From Leptolyngbya sp. Cla-17 (GTDB lineage: Bacteria > Cyanobacteriota > Cyanobacteriia > Leptolyngbyales > Leptolyngbyaceae), in contig NZ_JAEVYN010000003.1 in NCBI RefSeq assembly GCF_016807185.1, forward strand, positions 124,001-188,000: 64,000 bases of DNA, in the 5' to 3' direction. Made by a program: the position numbers and the translations under genes. Below are positions 16,195 to 25,564 of this stretch, one piece after another. Position 1 is the first letter of the stretch. Every line of letters begins with the position of its first letter. The notes below the pieces were generated by a model. It was not told where the DNA came from. It worked only from the letters and a program-made list of their open reading frames with translations, and ran no database searches.

Positions 16195-16932
16195 ATGGAA
16201 TTCAGGGATGTGATCTTGCTGCTACATCCGATCGCCGCTGTAGTGATTGTGTTCCCACTCATTGGCATTGTTCTGAATCGCGCCCTTCAAACACGGCAAC
16301 GTCGATTGCAGACTGCTAGCGGAGAGAAGAGCAAAATTCCTCCAAGTGCAGGACAGGAGCATGTACAGCTTGGTCGTTGGCTGACTGGCGCAGTAGTAGG
16401 AATTGTTCTATTAGCATTAGCCTATGACATCTTTAGCAATATTTTTGATCAAAAAGTTTGGGATCAAAGCCCACTTAAGGTAGGAATAATTATCATAATT
16501 TTTGGCGTTGCGATCGCGTCTCTAGCGTTGCTTTACCGTGCAAAAACACGACTGTGGCGAGGAGTATTTGCAACTCTCACAGGCATGAGTTTGGTTGTGC
16601 TTGGTTGTCAAGATGGTATCTATCGCAAAACAGATCAGTGGTACTTTTCTCACTACTATTACGGCATCACTGCGGCACTATTAATGATTTTTTCTCTGGC
16701 AATTTTGCGCGAGATTTACCAAGATAGAACCAACCGCTGGCGTACCATTCACATTGTTCTCAATTCCATTGCGGTGCTCATTTTCATGGGTCAGGGCATT
16801 ACTGGAACCCAATCACTACTGGAAGTTCCCCTCGCATGGCAAGAACCCTATGTTAATCAACTTTATGGGCAGCAATGCGATAAGAAACCTTGTACGGTTC
16901 AAGCAGCGCCTGCCCCTCAAATAGCTAAATAA
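16195..16932 (+). CDS. DUF4079-family integral membrane protein
   Basis: About 245 residues with six or so predicted transmembrane helices: DVILLLHPIAAVVIVFPLIGI, WLTGAVVGIVLLALAY, VGIIIIIFGVAIASLALLY, VFATLTGMSLVVLGC, YYGITAALLMIFSLAIL and IVLNSIAVLIFMGQGITG. The LHPIAAV start and the HIVLN...GITGTQSLLEVPL block are typical of DUF4079, a cyanobacterial/plastid family related to cytochrome b561-like proteins (His residues in helices 1 and 6 may be haem-related; inference). The ATG at 16195 has AGAGAGG 6 bases upstream; an in-frame TTG at 16189 is rejected. A Cys pair CDKKPC closes the C-terminus. Confidence 0.8.
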   Translation: MEFRDVILLLHPIAAVVIVFPLIGIVLNRALQTRQRRLQTASGEKSKIPPSAGQEHVQLGRWLTGAVVGIVLLALAYDIFSNIFDQKVWDQSPLKVGIIIIIFGVAIASLALLYRAKTRLWRGVFATLTGMSLVVLGCQDGIYRKTDQWYFSHYYYGITAALLMIFSLAILREIYQDRTNRWRTIHIVLNSIAVLIFMGQGITGTQSLLEVPLAWQEPYVNQLYGQQCDKKPCTVQAAPAPQIAK

Positions 16933-16995
16933 TACTTGCTTGAAGACGGACGAGGAAGATATTAACGTGGCAATAATTGCTCCTACATTTTTTAG

Positions 16996-17027
16996 GCTAA
17001 AACCCCTAAGGATTTTAGCTTTCTTCT
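16996..17027 (+). terminator. Rho-independent-like terminator after DUF4079 gene
   Basis: GCTAAAA-CCCCTAAGGA-TTTTAGC forms a 7-bp stem and is followed by TTTCTTCTT. It lies 63 bases after the DUF4079 stop codon on the same strand. Confidence 0.5.
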
Positions 17028-17104
17028 TGCAACTTTCGTTGCCGGGTTAATATGCAGCGACAGATATTTATCAAATTGGCATCATTGAGTTGAGTTGTGA
17101 TCGA

Positions 17105-17148
17105 GTTTCGACTTCGCTCAACTCGCGGTGGATAAGTGAAGTCGAAAC
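17105..17148. repeat. Dispersed-type inverted repeat
   Basis: GTTTCGACTTC (17105-17115) and GAAGTCGAAAC (17138-17148) form an 11-bp perfect stem with a loop containing GCTCAACTCGCGG. The word GTTGAGCGAAGTCGAAAC is a common dispersed repeat in cyanobacterial genomes (from general knowledge, not a search). The rest of 16933-17346 has no convincing gene. Confidence 0.4.
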
Positions 17149-17346
17149 CCGCTATCAACGGATGACAACCCAGTTTTATTGTGAGTCGGCGATATGGACT
17201 CTGCACAGGCTACGCCAACACTCTTTTTTGCTGCTGAACTTGAAAGCGATCTCGCTAAAAATGTCGTCTAACCCTTGCAGCAGAGTAGGCTGTTTTCGCT
17301 TCGCAACGACTTTACCTTTAAGGTTCTCTGCTGCAAGTTCATAATA

Positions 17347-17802
17347 TTACCTACGGTCGGTGGCTCGCCCCCGATAGGCTGCCATCATCCTCTTCATTTC
17401 TGCCATCATTTCCTTCATTTCAGTCATCATTACTTGTTGTTGCTGCTGAACTTCTTGCACGGTCGATGTACTTATTGTTCTGGGCTGAATGGTACCTAAC
17501 CTCGTCCTACCAATCAGTATCTCCATTTGCTGTATCAGAACCTGTTGCTGCCTATATAAATCGTTCGTTGTTGTAGGCTTTCCGGATGGCACAGAAGTTA
17601 GCGCTTTCATTTCTGCCATCATCATTTTCATTTGTGTCATCATCTCTTGCATATCTTCGGTAACTACTCGCAGTTCCCGAAACATCCGCTGTATCGTCGC
17701 GTCTTGCTGGGCGATAACAAAAGTCGGCGTTTTGGCTGTAGCAGGTACAGCCACAGACACAATTATCAAGCTAGACACAATGCCATAAACAAGTCTTTTC
17801 AC
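17347..17802 (-). CDS. Methionine-rich exported protein
   Basis: 151 residues with a Sec signal peptide (KRLVYGIVSSLIIVSVAVPATAKT). The mature protein is helical and very Met-rich in two blocks, EMMTQMKMMMAEMKAL and MMTEMKEMMAEMKRMMAA, each with regularly spaced Met and acidic residues. Such surfaces bind Cu(I) or Ag(I) in periplasmic metal-handling proteins (family-level knowledge); a coiled coil is also plausible. No Cys and few His. No metal transporter is adjacent, so the role is inferred only from composition. SD-like GGAG lies just upstream of the ATG on the minus strand. Confidence 0.75.
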   Translation of the reverse strand: MKRLVYGIVSSLIIVSVAVPATAKTPTFVIAQQDATIQRMFRELRVVTEDMQEMMTQMKMMMAEMKALTSVPSGKPTTTNDLYRQQQVLIQQMEILIGRTRLGTIQPRTISTSTVQEVQQQQQVMMTEMKEMMAEMKRMMAAYRGRATDRR

Positions 17803-18305
17803 TGGAAAAACTCCTTAAACTATTCGTTAGATTAGATGCCTTTAGTCAATTTGAGACACTAAGCACATCTAGTAAGTTACAAATTAAAGTAAATCTAAGA
17901 AATCCGAATGAGAGGAAGTTTAAAAACAGAGTAAAGCAATATGATTAGTTAATGAGAAAATACAATATCTTGGTATTAAATTAAAGAACAAACTAATTTG
18001 AATCTATCTGTTGGGTAAACTTTTATAAAAAAATTATAAGAGTGGCAATTCAAATAAATTAATTTCTGGTACCGACAGAGAAGCCTTAAGCAGATAAGGT
18101 AGCAGTCTTCTAAATAAATCTACTCATCGGCAAAGTATTTACTTTAGAAGTTTCTATACCTTTTTTGAACAAGAATTACTACATTGCACTGAATCGAATC
18201 GCATAAACAGAAGTCTTCAGGACGAACTCAGATCTTCTTCAGGCTCTTCTCATCTTGAGCCATCATAATGGAATTGCTCGTTTAGCTTTATTTCAGGGCA
18301 ACCCA
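17803..18305. other. AT-rich intergenic region
   Basis: About 500 bases, markedly AT-rich between 17850 and 18060, between divergent genes (Met-rich protein leftward, glycosyltransferase rightward). It must hold both promoters; no operator or RNA gene was recognised. Confidence 0.4.
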
Positions 18306-20624
18306 GTGAATATTCAGCCTGATACAAAACTTCGGCAGCGTATTTGGAAGCAGTTTTCTCGCGTTCAGCTTGCCACAGTGATCATGGTAGGAAGCGTAGT
18401 TGTATCGGGTGCAATCATTGCCGCCTGGTTTGCTAAACAAGGAACAATTAACCAAATTTTTCAGACTTTGAACCAGCTTCAAGAAAATCCACCCATGTGG
18501 ATTGAAGCGCCAATGATGGTTGGGCAATATCTGCTGTTTTGGACAGTGGCGTTGTTCTTAGTCGTGTTGGTAGTGATGCGGCTGACTCCTCAACCGCGAA
18601 CCTGGTCAAGAAACCTGGTGATTAGTATTTTGGCAATTTTGACCCTTCGCTACTTGCTCTGGCGATCGCTCTCCACCCTCAACCTCAGTACCCCGCTTAA
18701 CGGCGTATTCAGCCTCGGATTGTTTTTTCTAGAGTTGTTGACTCTGACAGGCACCATCATTCAACTGACCTTACTAGTAAAAGTCCGCAGTTCGCAAAAT
18801 GATCCTGAAGGAACTCGCCGACCTGAAGCCGATTTATTATCAATGGATGTAATCAACGGTGCTTTTACGCCTACTGTCGATATCCTGGTTCCCACCTACA
18901 ATGAACCTCCTTTCATCCTCCAACGCACCATCATTGGCTGTCAGGCATTAGAGTACAGCCCTAAAACAATTCATCTGCTAGATGATACCCATCGCCCAGA
19001 AGTGCAGGCGCTAGCAGCGGAACTGGGGTGTGAATACATCAGCCGACCGGATAACCTTCATGCTAAGGCCGGAAACCTGAATCATGCGATCGCTCATACC
19101 AGTGGAGAACTCATCGCAGTCTTCGACGCAGATTTTGTACCTACAAAAAACTTTCTGACTCGCACAGTTGGCTTCTTTCAAGATCAGCGAGTCGCGTTAG
19201 TGCAAACGCCTCAAACGTTTTACAACCCTGACCCGATCGCCCGCAATTTGGGCTTAGAACACATCCTCACACCCGAAGAAGAAGTGTTTTATCGCCAAAT
19301 TCAACCCATCCGAGATAGTGCTGGGGGAGTCGTTTGCTCTGGCACATCCTTTGTGATGCGGCGCTCTACCTTAGTAGAAACAGGCTCTTTCGTCACAGAA
19401 TCCCTGAGTGAAGATTTTTTCACGGGCATTCGGTTGGCAGCACAGGGGCATCGCCTAGTTTATCTAAATGAAAAGCTGAGTGCGGGTTTAGCAGCTGAAA
19501 GTATGGCAGATCAAGCGTTGCAGCGAGTTCGCTGGGCACAGGGAACCTTGCAGGCGTTTTTTGTGAAGTCCAATCCCTTAACGATTCCGGGTTTACGACC
19601 AGTCCAGCGGCTTGCCTATTTAGAAGGTCTGCTGCATTGGTTTACCAGCATTTCTCGCGTGGGCTTTCTGCTGATACCGCTGGCATATTCCTTTTTGGGT
19701 GTGATTCCCTTGCGGGCAACAGGTGCCGATATTTTGTATTTCTTTGTGCCCTATTACCTGGTCAATCTGAGCGTGTTTTCATGGCTTAATTATCAATCGC
19801 GATCCGCCTTGCTCGCAGATGTCTATTCAGTCGTGTTGTGCTTTCCGCTAGCGTTGACGGTGATTAAAACGATGCTGAATCCATTTGGCAAAGGCTTTAA
19901 GGTGACGCCCAAGGGCACTTCCAGCGATCGCTTTTTCTTTAACTGGCAGTTGGCGTTGCCCTTAATCATCGTGTTTATCGCCAGTGCGTTCAGCTTGTGG
20001 ATTAACTTGGGCATTAACTTAGCGATTGGCATGTGGCAACCCGGTATGTCGCCCGTAATGGCTGAGAAAATGAAGGGTTTCGATTTGGGGCTACTCTGGA
20101 GCATTTACAACCTGTTAATCTTGGGAACTTCTCTACTCGTATTGATCGATGTTCCACGTCCTAATCTGCACGAATGGTTTGATCTCCATCGAACAGTGCG
20201 GTTGCGCATAGGGGAAGAAACATTTTGGGGTAGCACGAGCGCCATCTCAGAGGTGGGTGCCCAGGTGATTCTGACGCAAGCAGGCTTTCCGATGGTGTCA
20301 CAAGGAATCAAGGGTCAAGCTACGACACCATCAATTCCAGTCGAGCTAGAGATTTTGGAAAATAAGTTAGTCCTTCAAGGTAGGGCAACTTACACCAGTA
20401 TTAAAGATGAACAGCCAACGGTGCGAGTCATGTTTGAGCACGTTAGCCTCAATCAGCAGCGGCAATTGATTGAAATGCTGTTTTGTCGTCCGGGTCAGTG
20501 GAAAAGCCGCTGTTCTCCAGGAGAATTGCGATCGCTCTGGCTGCTGTTTAGGATCATTCTTAGACCCCGGTTTGTCTTCGATCGCAATCCTGATGTCAGC
20601 GTAGTGGCTGTATCAAAAGTCTGA
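18306..20624 (+). CDS. BcsA-like membrane glycosyltransferase (GT2, cellulose synthase type)
   Basis: About 770 residues. N-terminal TM helices surround a GT2 catalytic domain with the processive-synthase motifs: DDTHRPE (first Asp), FDADF (DxD), LSEDFFTGIRL (TED-like base) and QRVRW (QxxRW). Further TM helices follow (about 450-600) and a C-terminal PilZ-like barrel (RPNLHEWFDLHRTVRLRI...). It would extrude a beta-glucan through the inner membrane, probably under cyclic-di-GMP control. No BcsB, BcsC or cellulase is nearby, common in cyanobacteria. The start is uncertain: GTG 18306 has AGGG 8 bases upstream; TTG 18255 is an in-frame alternative. Confidence 0.85.
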   Translation: MNIQPDTKLRQRIWKQFSRVQLATVIMVGSVVVSGAIIAAWFAKQGTINQIFQTLNQLQENPPMWIEAPMMVGQYLLFWTVALFLVVLVVMRLTPQPRTWSRNLVISILAILTLRYLLWRSLSTLNLSTPLNGVFSLGLFFLELLTLTGTIIQLTLLVKVRSSQNDPEGTRRPEADLLSMDVINGAFTPTVDILVPTYNEPPFILQRTIIGCQALEYSPKTIHLLDDTHRPEVQALAAELGCEYISRPDNLHAKAGNLNHAIAHTSGELIAVFDADFVPTKNFLTRTVGFFQDQRVALVQTPQTFYNPDPIARNLGLEHILTPEEEVFYRQIQPIRDSAGGVVCSGTSFVMRRSTLVETGSFVTESLSEDFFTGIRLAAQGHRLVYLNEKLSAGLAAESMADQALQRVRWAQGTLQAFFVKSNPLTIPGLRPVQRLAYLEGLLHWFTSISRVGFLLIPLAYSFLGVIPLRATGADILYFFVPYYLVNLSVFSWLNYQSRSALLADVYSVVLCFPLALTVIKTMLNPFGKGFKVTPKGTSSDRFFFNWQLALPLIIVFIASAFSLWINLGINLAIGMWQPGMSPVMAEKMKGFDLGLLWSIYNLLILGTSLLVLIDVPRPNLHEWFDLHRTVRLRIGEETFWGSTSAISEVGAQVILTQAGFPMVSQGIKGQATTPSIPVELEILENKLVLQGRATYTSIKDEQPTVRVMFEHVSLNQQRQLIEMLFCRPGQWKSRCSPGELRSLWLLFRIILRPRFVFDRNPDVSVVAVSKV

Positions 20625-20665
20625 GATGGGCAATTTCTAGGCTGTCGTCGCAATAACCACGAAAG

Positions 20666-21175
20666 TTAATGCCTTTGATTTCGTCGTTTTGGTTGACACA
20701 ATTCACAAGCATGATGCACTTCAATCTGAAGCGATCGATGAGAGGTGTGAAGTTCATGGGAAACAAGCATAATGCTCCAAAACAACATTCCAACTCCAAC
20801 TAGAAAAATGATCAACACCACTTGGGCTAACCAACTAATCCCTGTCGCGATCGCAATTGCAATTGCAAACATATCGACTATCAACACGAGAACAGCAGTA
20901 TAAACCCATCCCAAGACGGTATGCACAATATGATTACGGTGAAACAAATCTGGCAGCAACAGATGCTCTAAATCGTGAAGATGTGCGGCTCTAGAGGGGC
21001 TACTGCTTAGATCAATTTCAGAAAGACTTAAAATCTCCTGATTAACTGAGCGCAAATGATTGCTAATTCCGCTGTAGTGAGCAATCAGACCATTTTGCAG
21101 AATGGCACAAGCGGTAATCATCACAACAGGTGCAAGGATTAGGCTAATCGCCTTAACAATTGTTTCACTAGTCAT
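20666..21175 (-). CDS. DUF2721-family membrane protein
   Basis: About 169 residues. An N-terminal TM (ISLILAPVVMITACAILQNGLI) is followed by the family-typical amphipathic stretch YSGISNHLRSVNQEILSL, then two TM helices (VLGWVYTAVLVLIVDMFAIAIAIAT and LAQVVLIIFLVGVGMLFWSIML). The function is unknown. The ATG at 21175 begins MTSETIVKAI as in relatives; the TTG at 21202 only adds a basic tail. It is convergent with the glycosyltransferase gene (42 bases apart) and downstream of, but not clearly co-transcribed with, the response regulator on the same strand. Confidence 0.75.
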   Translation of the reverse strand: MTSETIVKAISLILAPVVMITACAILQNGLIAHYSGISNHLRSVNQEILSLSEIDLSSSPSRAAHLHDLEHLLLPDLFHRNHIVHTVLGWVYTAVLVLIVDMFAIAIAIATGISWLAQVVLIIFLVGVGMLFWSIMLVSHELHTSHRSLQIEVHHACELCQPKRRNQRH

Positions 21176-21309
21176 GGAGCGCTTTTTCAGTGTACGGAAC
21201 AACTCTTTCTTCTACTGGATCGCAGTAAGTCTGTCATCAAATGATCACACTGGGCAAGCGTTATTCTGCTTGAATATTACGGGCTGTCATCCCAGTTTTA
21301 TTATGATCA

Positions 21310-21987
21310 CTACTGCTCCCGCAACGCGTACCCAACGCCACGCACGGTATGAATTAACCGCTTTTCACCCTTCTCTTCTAGCTTTAGGCGTAAATAGCGA
21401 ATGTAAACCTCAATAATATTAGAATCGCCCATAAAGTCATATCCCCAGACCTTTTCTAAAATTTGGTCGCGGGTAAATACCTGACGAGGATGGCTGAGCA
21501 AATATTCCAGCAAGTCAAATTCTTTTGCGGTTAAATCTGTTGCCCTCTGACCTCGATGTACCTCGCGGGTGCGGCGATTTAAGATCAAGTCTTCAAACTG
21601 CAATAGATCTTCGTCCGTTTCCTGAGTGCGGCGTAGATGGGCACGAATTCTTGCCAAGAGTTCCTCAATACTGAAGGGTTTAACGACGTAATCATCGGCT
21701 CCGGCATCTAGCCCCGCGACGCGATCGCCGACATCATCTCGTGCGGTCAACAAAATAACGGGAACTTTGCTACCCGTTGCCCTCAGCCGACGACAGAGTT
21801 CCACGCCAGTTAAACCGGGTAGCATCCAATCTAAGATCGCTAAATCTGGCTCAGATTCTCGCGCCAAAGATAATCCCGACATGCCATCATGCGCCACGCT
21901 AACGCGATAGCCTTCGCTATTCAACTCTAGTTCAATAAACCGAGCTAGCTTGACTTCATCTTCTACCAATAGAATATGTGCGGTCAT
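21310..21987 (-). CDS. OmpR/PhoB-family response regulator
   Basis: A 225-residue two-domain regulator. Receiver (1-120): acidic pocket ED at 10-11, phospho-acceptor Asp in LAILDWMLPGLTG (about 52), T in LLTARDD and K in VVKPFS. C-terminal winged helix (about 130-223): LTAKEFDLLEYLLSHPRQVFTRDQILEKVWGYDFMGDSNIIEVYIRYLRLKLE and GVGYAL. It resembles the RppA/ManR/NblR-type cyanobacterial regulators; no gene name is given because these are hard to separate. Its cognate kinase is not adjacent; the kinase at 13115 or at 22532 are candidates. The next gene upstream is divergent. Confidence 0.93.
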   Translation of the reverse strand: MTAHILLVEDEVKLARFIELELNSEGYRVSVAHDGMSGLSLARESEPDLAILDWMLPGLTGVELCRRLRATGSKVPVILLTARDDVGDRVAGLDAGADDYVVKPFSIEELLARIRAHLRRTQETDEDLLQFEDLILNRRTREVHRGQRATDLTAKEFDLLEYLLSHPRQVFTRDQILEKVWGYDFMGDSNIIEVYIRYLRLKLEEKGEKRLIHTVRGVGYALREQ

Positions 21988-22531
21988 CGTTTAGCTCCTA
22001 AGATGAGCATGATCTTATGTTTCGCGGTAGTTTGAATGATTGAAAGAAATGAATGTATGTATGTATGTATGGGCTTAATAATTTAGTTTTTTAGAAAATT
22101 TGCCGTAGTCATAGCACTGTTGATATAGGTTATTTCAAATTGATATAGTCGCTCGGCAACGAAAGTCGCAAAAAGAAATCCAGAGCCCTCAAGGGTTTCA
22201 GCGTAAAAAATATAGGATCAATTATTGCCAGGTTAGTCAGTCATTTCAAACGCTCTTTCGTAATTCTTTGAAAACGGTTTATCTATTTATAGTGTGTAAC
22301 TGAGACTTCATTCGACACTGAGAGGAAGATTAAAAACTGCTGAAGAAACTAAATCTAGAGCATTGCACAAGGTAAGTCAGCAATTTTTTGAAAATTACCT
22401 GCCTTTATAAGAAATTACCTGCCTTTATAAGATTTTGGTTCTAAGAAGTATACTTTCTAGAGATATAAGTCTCCGATAACAAAGGTTTTAACCACAAATT
22501 GTTAAGTCTTTAATTAAGCAAACAGAAAGTA
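21988..22531. repeat. Intergenic region with ATGT run and a 21-bp tandem duplication
   Basis: 22053-22071 is four and a half ATGT units. At 22392-22432 the 20-mer AAATTACCTGCCTTTATAAG occurs twice with a 21-base period. The region separates the divergent response-regulator and GAF-PAS kinase genes and is AT-rich. No gene was found in the remaining sequence. Confidence 0.6.
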
Positions 22532-24148
22532 GTGACAGCAACTTCAAAGCACCCGCAGCAGACTGTATTAGAAGTTCTCTCCTCCTTGAGCTACCGCACA
22601 GGAGAGCTTAGCAGCTATCTGCAAGAAGTTGCTCAAGGATTGAGCGAACTGATGGAACTAGATTGGTCGGTGGTCACATTCTGCAAAGATGATTCCGAAC
22701 GCATTTTGGCAAGCACCATTAATTTGGGAGAATCAGCCGATGAGATATATTCTTTACACGGTAGTTTAACGGGAACTGTAGTTAAGACAGGGGAGCCTTT
22801 GGTAGTAGAAGATGCCACAGCCTGCACAAATTATGGCAATGCGCCAGAAGGTTATCGAGCTTATTTAGGAGTTCCTCTGCGGACTCCGGCGGGTGAAGTG
22901 ATTGGCACTATTTGTTCATTTCAGCATCAACCGCGCTACTTCACTGAGTCAGAAGTGCAACTGGCAAAATTGTTTGCCGAACGGGCCGCAACGGCGATTG
23001 ATAACTACCACCTTTATCAGCAGCAGCAGCAAGTTAACAAACAGCTTGAGGCAGAAATTAAAGACCGTCGCCAAGCCCAAATTGCCCTGCAAGAAAGTGA
23101 AGAAAAGTTTCGTCAGCTTGCCGAGAATATTGAGCAAGTTTTTTGGATACGCAGACCCGATGGTCAGATCCTTTATCTCAGCCCCGCTTTTGAACAAGTG
23201 TGGGGACAATCCTGTCAGCAGTGGCTTCACGATCGCAGCCTATGGGCAGCCTCCATTCACCCCGACGATCGCACCCGAGTACTAGAAGCACAAAAGCTTG
23301 GGCAAGAAAAAGTGGATGAAGAATATCGCATTATTCGCGCTGATGGTTCTACTCGGCTGATTCGAGACCAGTCGTTTCCGGTGCGCGATGATTCAGGACA
23401 TGTTTACCGCATTGCCGGAATTGCTGAGGATATTACGGAACGCAGACAAGCCGAGCAGGAAATGGGGAAAGCGATCGCCGCGTTGGCAGAAGTGGGCGAA
23501 TTAGCCGCCATGATCGTGCATGAAGTTCGCAATCCCCTGACTACGGTACTAATGGGATTGGATGCAATCAAATCGATGGAATTGCCAGAATCAGTTCAAG
23601 AGCGGCTCAACTTATCGCTAGAAGAAGCAGACCGCATTCGTAACCTGTTGAAGGAAATTTTGCTCTACGCAAAACCACAAGTACTTCAGCCATCCAAGTT
23701 AGAGATCAATGCATTTATTAGCGATACGTTGGAGAGCATTCGCATGATGCCTGCAATCAGCCGAAAAATTGACTTTGTGCCAGCACCCTATCCCATCAAA
23801 GTTTTAGCCGATAAAGATAAACTGAAGCAGGTATTTATCAATTTGGTAGACAATGCCTGCCAAGCACTTCCAATAGAAAGTGCCAATGCAGATGCAAGAA
23901 TCACATGGACTGTAGAATCAGATTTAACGACTAATTCGGTCTACATTCGGATACACAATGGCGGCAATCCCATTCCTCCCGAAACGCTGCCAAAGATAAT
24001 GAAACCCTTTTTCACTACAAAATCTTGCGGAACAGGATTGGGATTGGCAATCGTAAAACGCATCATAGATGCCCATTCTGGAGAACTGATGATCACCTCT
24101 AATGCGGCGGAAGGAACCCAAGTAAGCATTAAATTTGCGATCGCGTAG
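22532..24148 (+). CDS. GAF-PAS sensor histidine kinase (soluble)
   Basis: 538 residues without a TM segment. Domains in order: GAF (about 10-165, with GTVVKTGEPLVVEDA and YLGVPLRTPAGEVIGTICSF), a coiled-coil linker (QQQQQVNKQLEAEIKDRRQAQ), PAS/PAC (about 185-310, FWIRRPDGQILYLSPAFEQVWG...GIAEDITERRQ), HisKA (EVGELAAMIVHEVRNPLTTVLMG, His about 333), and HATPase_c with the N box VFINLVDNACQ and TKSCGTGLGLAIVKRI. It likely senses a cytoplasmic ligand or redox/light cue. The start is GTG at 22532; no strong ribosome site. It is divergent from the response regulator at 21310-21987, a possible partner. Confidence 0.92.
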   Translation: MTATSKHPQQTVLEVLSSLSYRTGELSSYLQEVAQGLSELMELDWSVVTFCKDDSERILASTINLGESADEIYSLHGSLTGTVVKTGEPLVVEDATACTNYGNAPEGYRAYLGVPLRTPAGEVIGTICSFQHQPRYFTESEVQLAKLFAERAATAIDNYHLYQQQQQVNKQLEAEIKDRRQAQIALQESEEKFRQLAENIEQVFWIRRPDGQILYLSPAFEQVWGQSCQQWLHDRSLWAASIHPDDRTRVLEAQKLGQEKVDEEYRIIRADGSTRLIRDQSFPVRDDSGHVYRIAGIAEDITERRQAEQEMGKAIAALAEVGELAAMIVHEVRNPLTTVLMGLDAIKSMELPESVQERLNLSLEEADRIRNLLKEILLYAKPQVLQPSKLEINAFISDTLESIRMMPAISRKIDFVPAPYPIKVLADKDKLKQVFINLVDNACQALPIESANADARITWTVESDLTTNSVYIRIHNGGNPIPPETLPKIMKPFFTTKSCGTGLGLAIVKRIIDAHSGELMITSNAAEGTQVSIKFAIA

Positions 24149-24600
24149 GCGTTGCCTGAGCTTCAATATTTAGTGAAACGTAAACACATACATTAGAATT
24201 TTTGGTGAATAAAGAAGAGAGGGTAAGTTCACAGTTCGCGATCGCTGCAATCAGGTTAAATCGCAACCCGAAACGCTTGTGTCGAACTCGATGCATAATC
24301 AAATTTTTGCCTTTGTGAAACTGGTCGTTATCCACTTGCAACAGGTTGAGACTCTCTGAGTAAGCCTTAGAGAACTCATCCAAGAACCACTGATAGCACT
24401 CGGCTATCGACATGGGAAAATTGCCAGAAAAAGCACTCTCCAGTGGCAGGTTCCACAGCACCATATAGCCAAAATATCAGTAGAGCACTTGCAATTGGTC
24501 TTTAACGGTTGGCGTATCCGCTTAGCGGAACTGTTGGGCCAAGTCATCCAAACTTTCTTTCACGTCTATTGACGTTACACCAGCCATTACTAGACCATCC
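24149..24600 (-). pseudogene. IS630-like transposase remnant
   Basis: The 5' end (minus strand, about 24600) reads MAGVTSIDVKESLDDLAQQF, an N-terminus typical of cyanobacterial IS630-like transposases, then stops in frame. A later frame (24129-24464) carries CYQWFLDEFSKAYSESLNLLQVDNDQFHKGKNL, matching the second catalytic-Asp region (DNxxFH). The middle, including the first DxE block, is deleted and the end is scrambled. It lies at the 3' side of the histidine kinase gene, which its fragment slightly overlaps. Confidence 0.6.
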
Positions 24601-24634
24601 AAACAACTCCGCTCAGTCTAGTCCTTTGCCGCTT

Positions 24635-24735
24635 ATACCAATTTAAATTGAGTAGAGGGCAAAATTTGCTTCCGTCACAGGTTATCCCTTCATCCTTAAT
24701 GCCCTATCTGCCTTGAATACTCTTTAAATTGGTAT
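24635..24735. mobile_element. MITE-like 101-bp element
   Basis: ATACCAATTTAAA (24635-24647) is perfectly inverted at 24723-24735. A further half copy (CTAAATTGGTAT) lies 15-20 bases beyond. There is no coding capacity. The end sequence is of the IS630/Tc1-like MITE kind; no transposase of matching ends is visible here. Confidence 0.55.
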
Positions 24736-24859
24736 TACTCTATCTAAATTGGTATGAGTTGCCAAAAACCACTCCAAAGCCTCAGACAAGTTTTGCAGCA
24801 GATGATAATCGATTTCCAAGGTTGTTGGGTCTTATGGCTCATAAAGGTTGAGATGCGGT

Positions 24860-25555
24860 TCAATCCCGTCCCAGAATCCAAAGCTGTCCAGTTTCATAAA
24901 ACTCCCCGCGTTGTTCCATGGAGTATCCTCCCAAAAGCAAAGCCAACCAAAGTTGGATTAAGGGTATCCCCATTGCTCGCTGAAGCTGCACTAAAGGAAT
25001 TGTTGCCATCTGGTGATCTCCCATCCACCGGGAGATCGCCCTTGCCCACGCTGCCACATCTTCGTCGTGGGCTAAAGCCAACGTACGGTTGAAGATTTCT
25101 GCTTCCGTAAGATCTGGCTCCTGGCTCATCTGTTGATCTAGCACTTGCAGCACTGTGGTTCGATTTAATTCCCCAACTACTGAATCACCCTCCGCAATCG
25201 CTTGCCGCTCTGTGATTTTTCTAGGTAGAGTCGCCAAAGGTTCGATGAACTGCTCGAAATCTACTTCCATTGTTTGGCGCACATATAGATCGAATGCATC
25301 GGTTGACATCACCGGACCCTCATCGCTGTTGGTTGCCTCCAACTCTTCAAACGCCAGCGTAGAGCGATCGCAAAAAACCTGAGCAATTTGGGAGATCGCC
25401 TCCGCTGCCACTTGTAATTGCCCCCCTGTATCCAACGACAACAACGCCGCATCCAACCCATCAAGCAGTTGTCCCAAATCTGCTTCATCGGGTGAGATCG
25501 CGGCTTCCTTTAGCACCTCCCACAACCCCAACTCTAATTGCTCAATCTGCCTCAT
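24860..25555 (-). CDS. Conserved cyanobacterial hypothetical protein
   Basis: 231 residues, acidic and Leu-rich. The N-terminus IEQLELGLWEVLKEAA and the C-terminal MGIPLIQLWLALLLGGYSMEQRGEFYETGQLWI look conserved; the central part (EAISQIAQVFCDRSTLAFEELE) is helical. No enzyme motif is visible, and the function is unknown. It is the last gene of a three-gene minus-strand run with the nonsense-interrupted gene and DUF4058, whose members often travel together in cyanobacteria (general recollection, not checked). The ATG is preceded by GGAAGGG. Confidence 0.7.
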   Translation of the reverse strand: MRQIEQLELGLWEVLKEAAISPDEADLGQLLDGLDAALLSLDTGGQLQVAAEAISQIAQVFCDRSTLAFEELEATNSDEGPVMSTDAFDLYVRQTMEVDFEQFIEPLATLPRKITERQAIAEGDSVVGELNRTTVLQVLDQQMSQEPDLTEAEIFNRTLALAHDEDVAAWARAISRWMGDHQMATIPLVQLQRAMGIPLIQLWLALLLGGYSMEQRGEFYETGQLWILGRD

Positions 25556-25564
25556 ATCCCTTCC

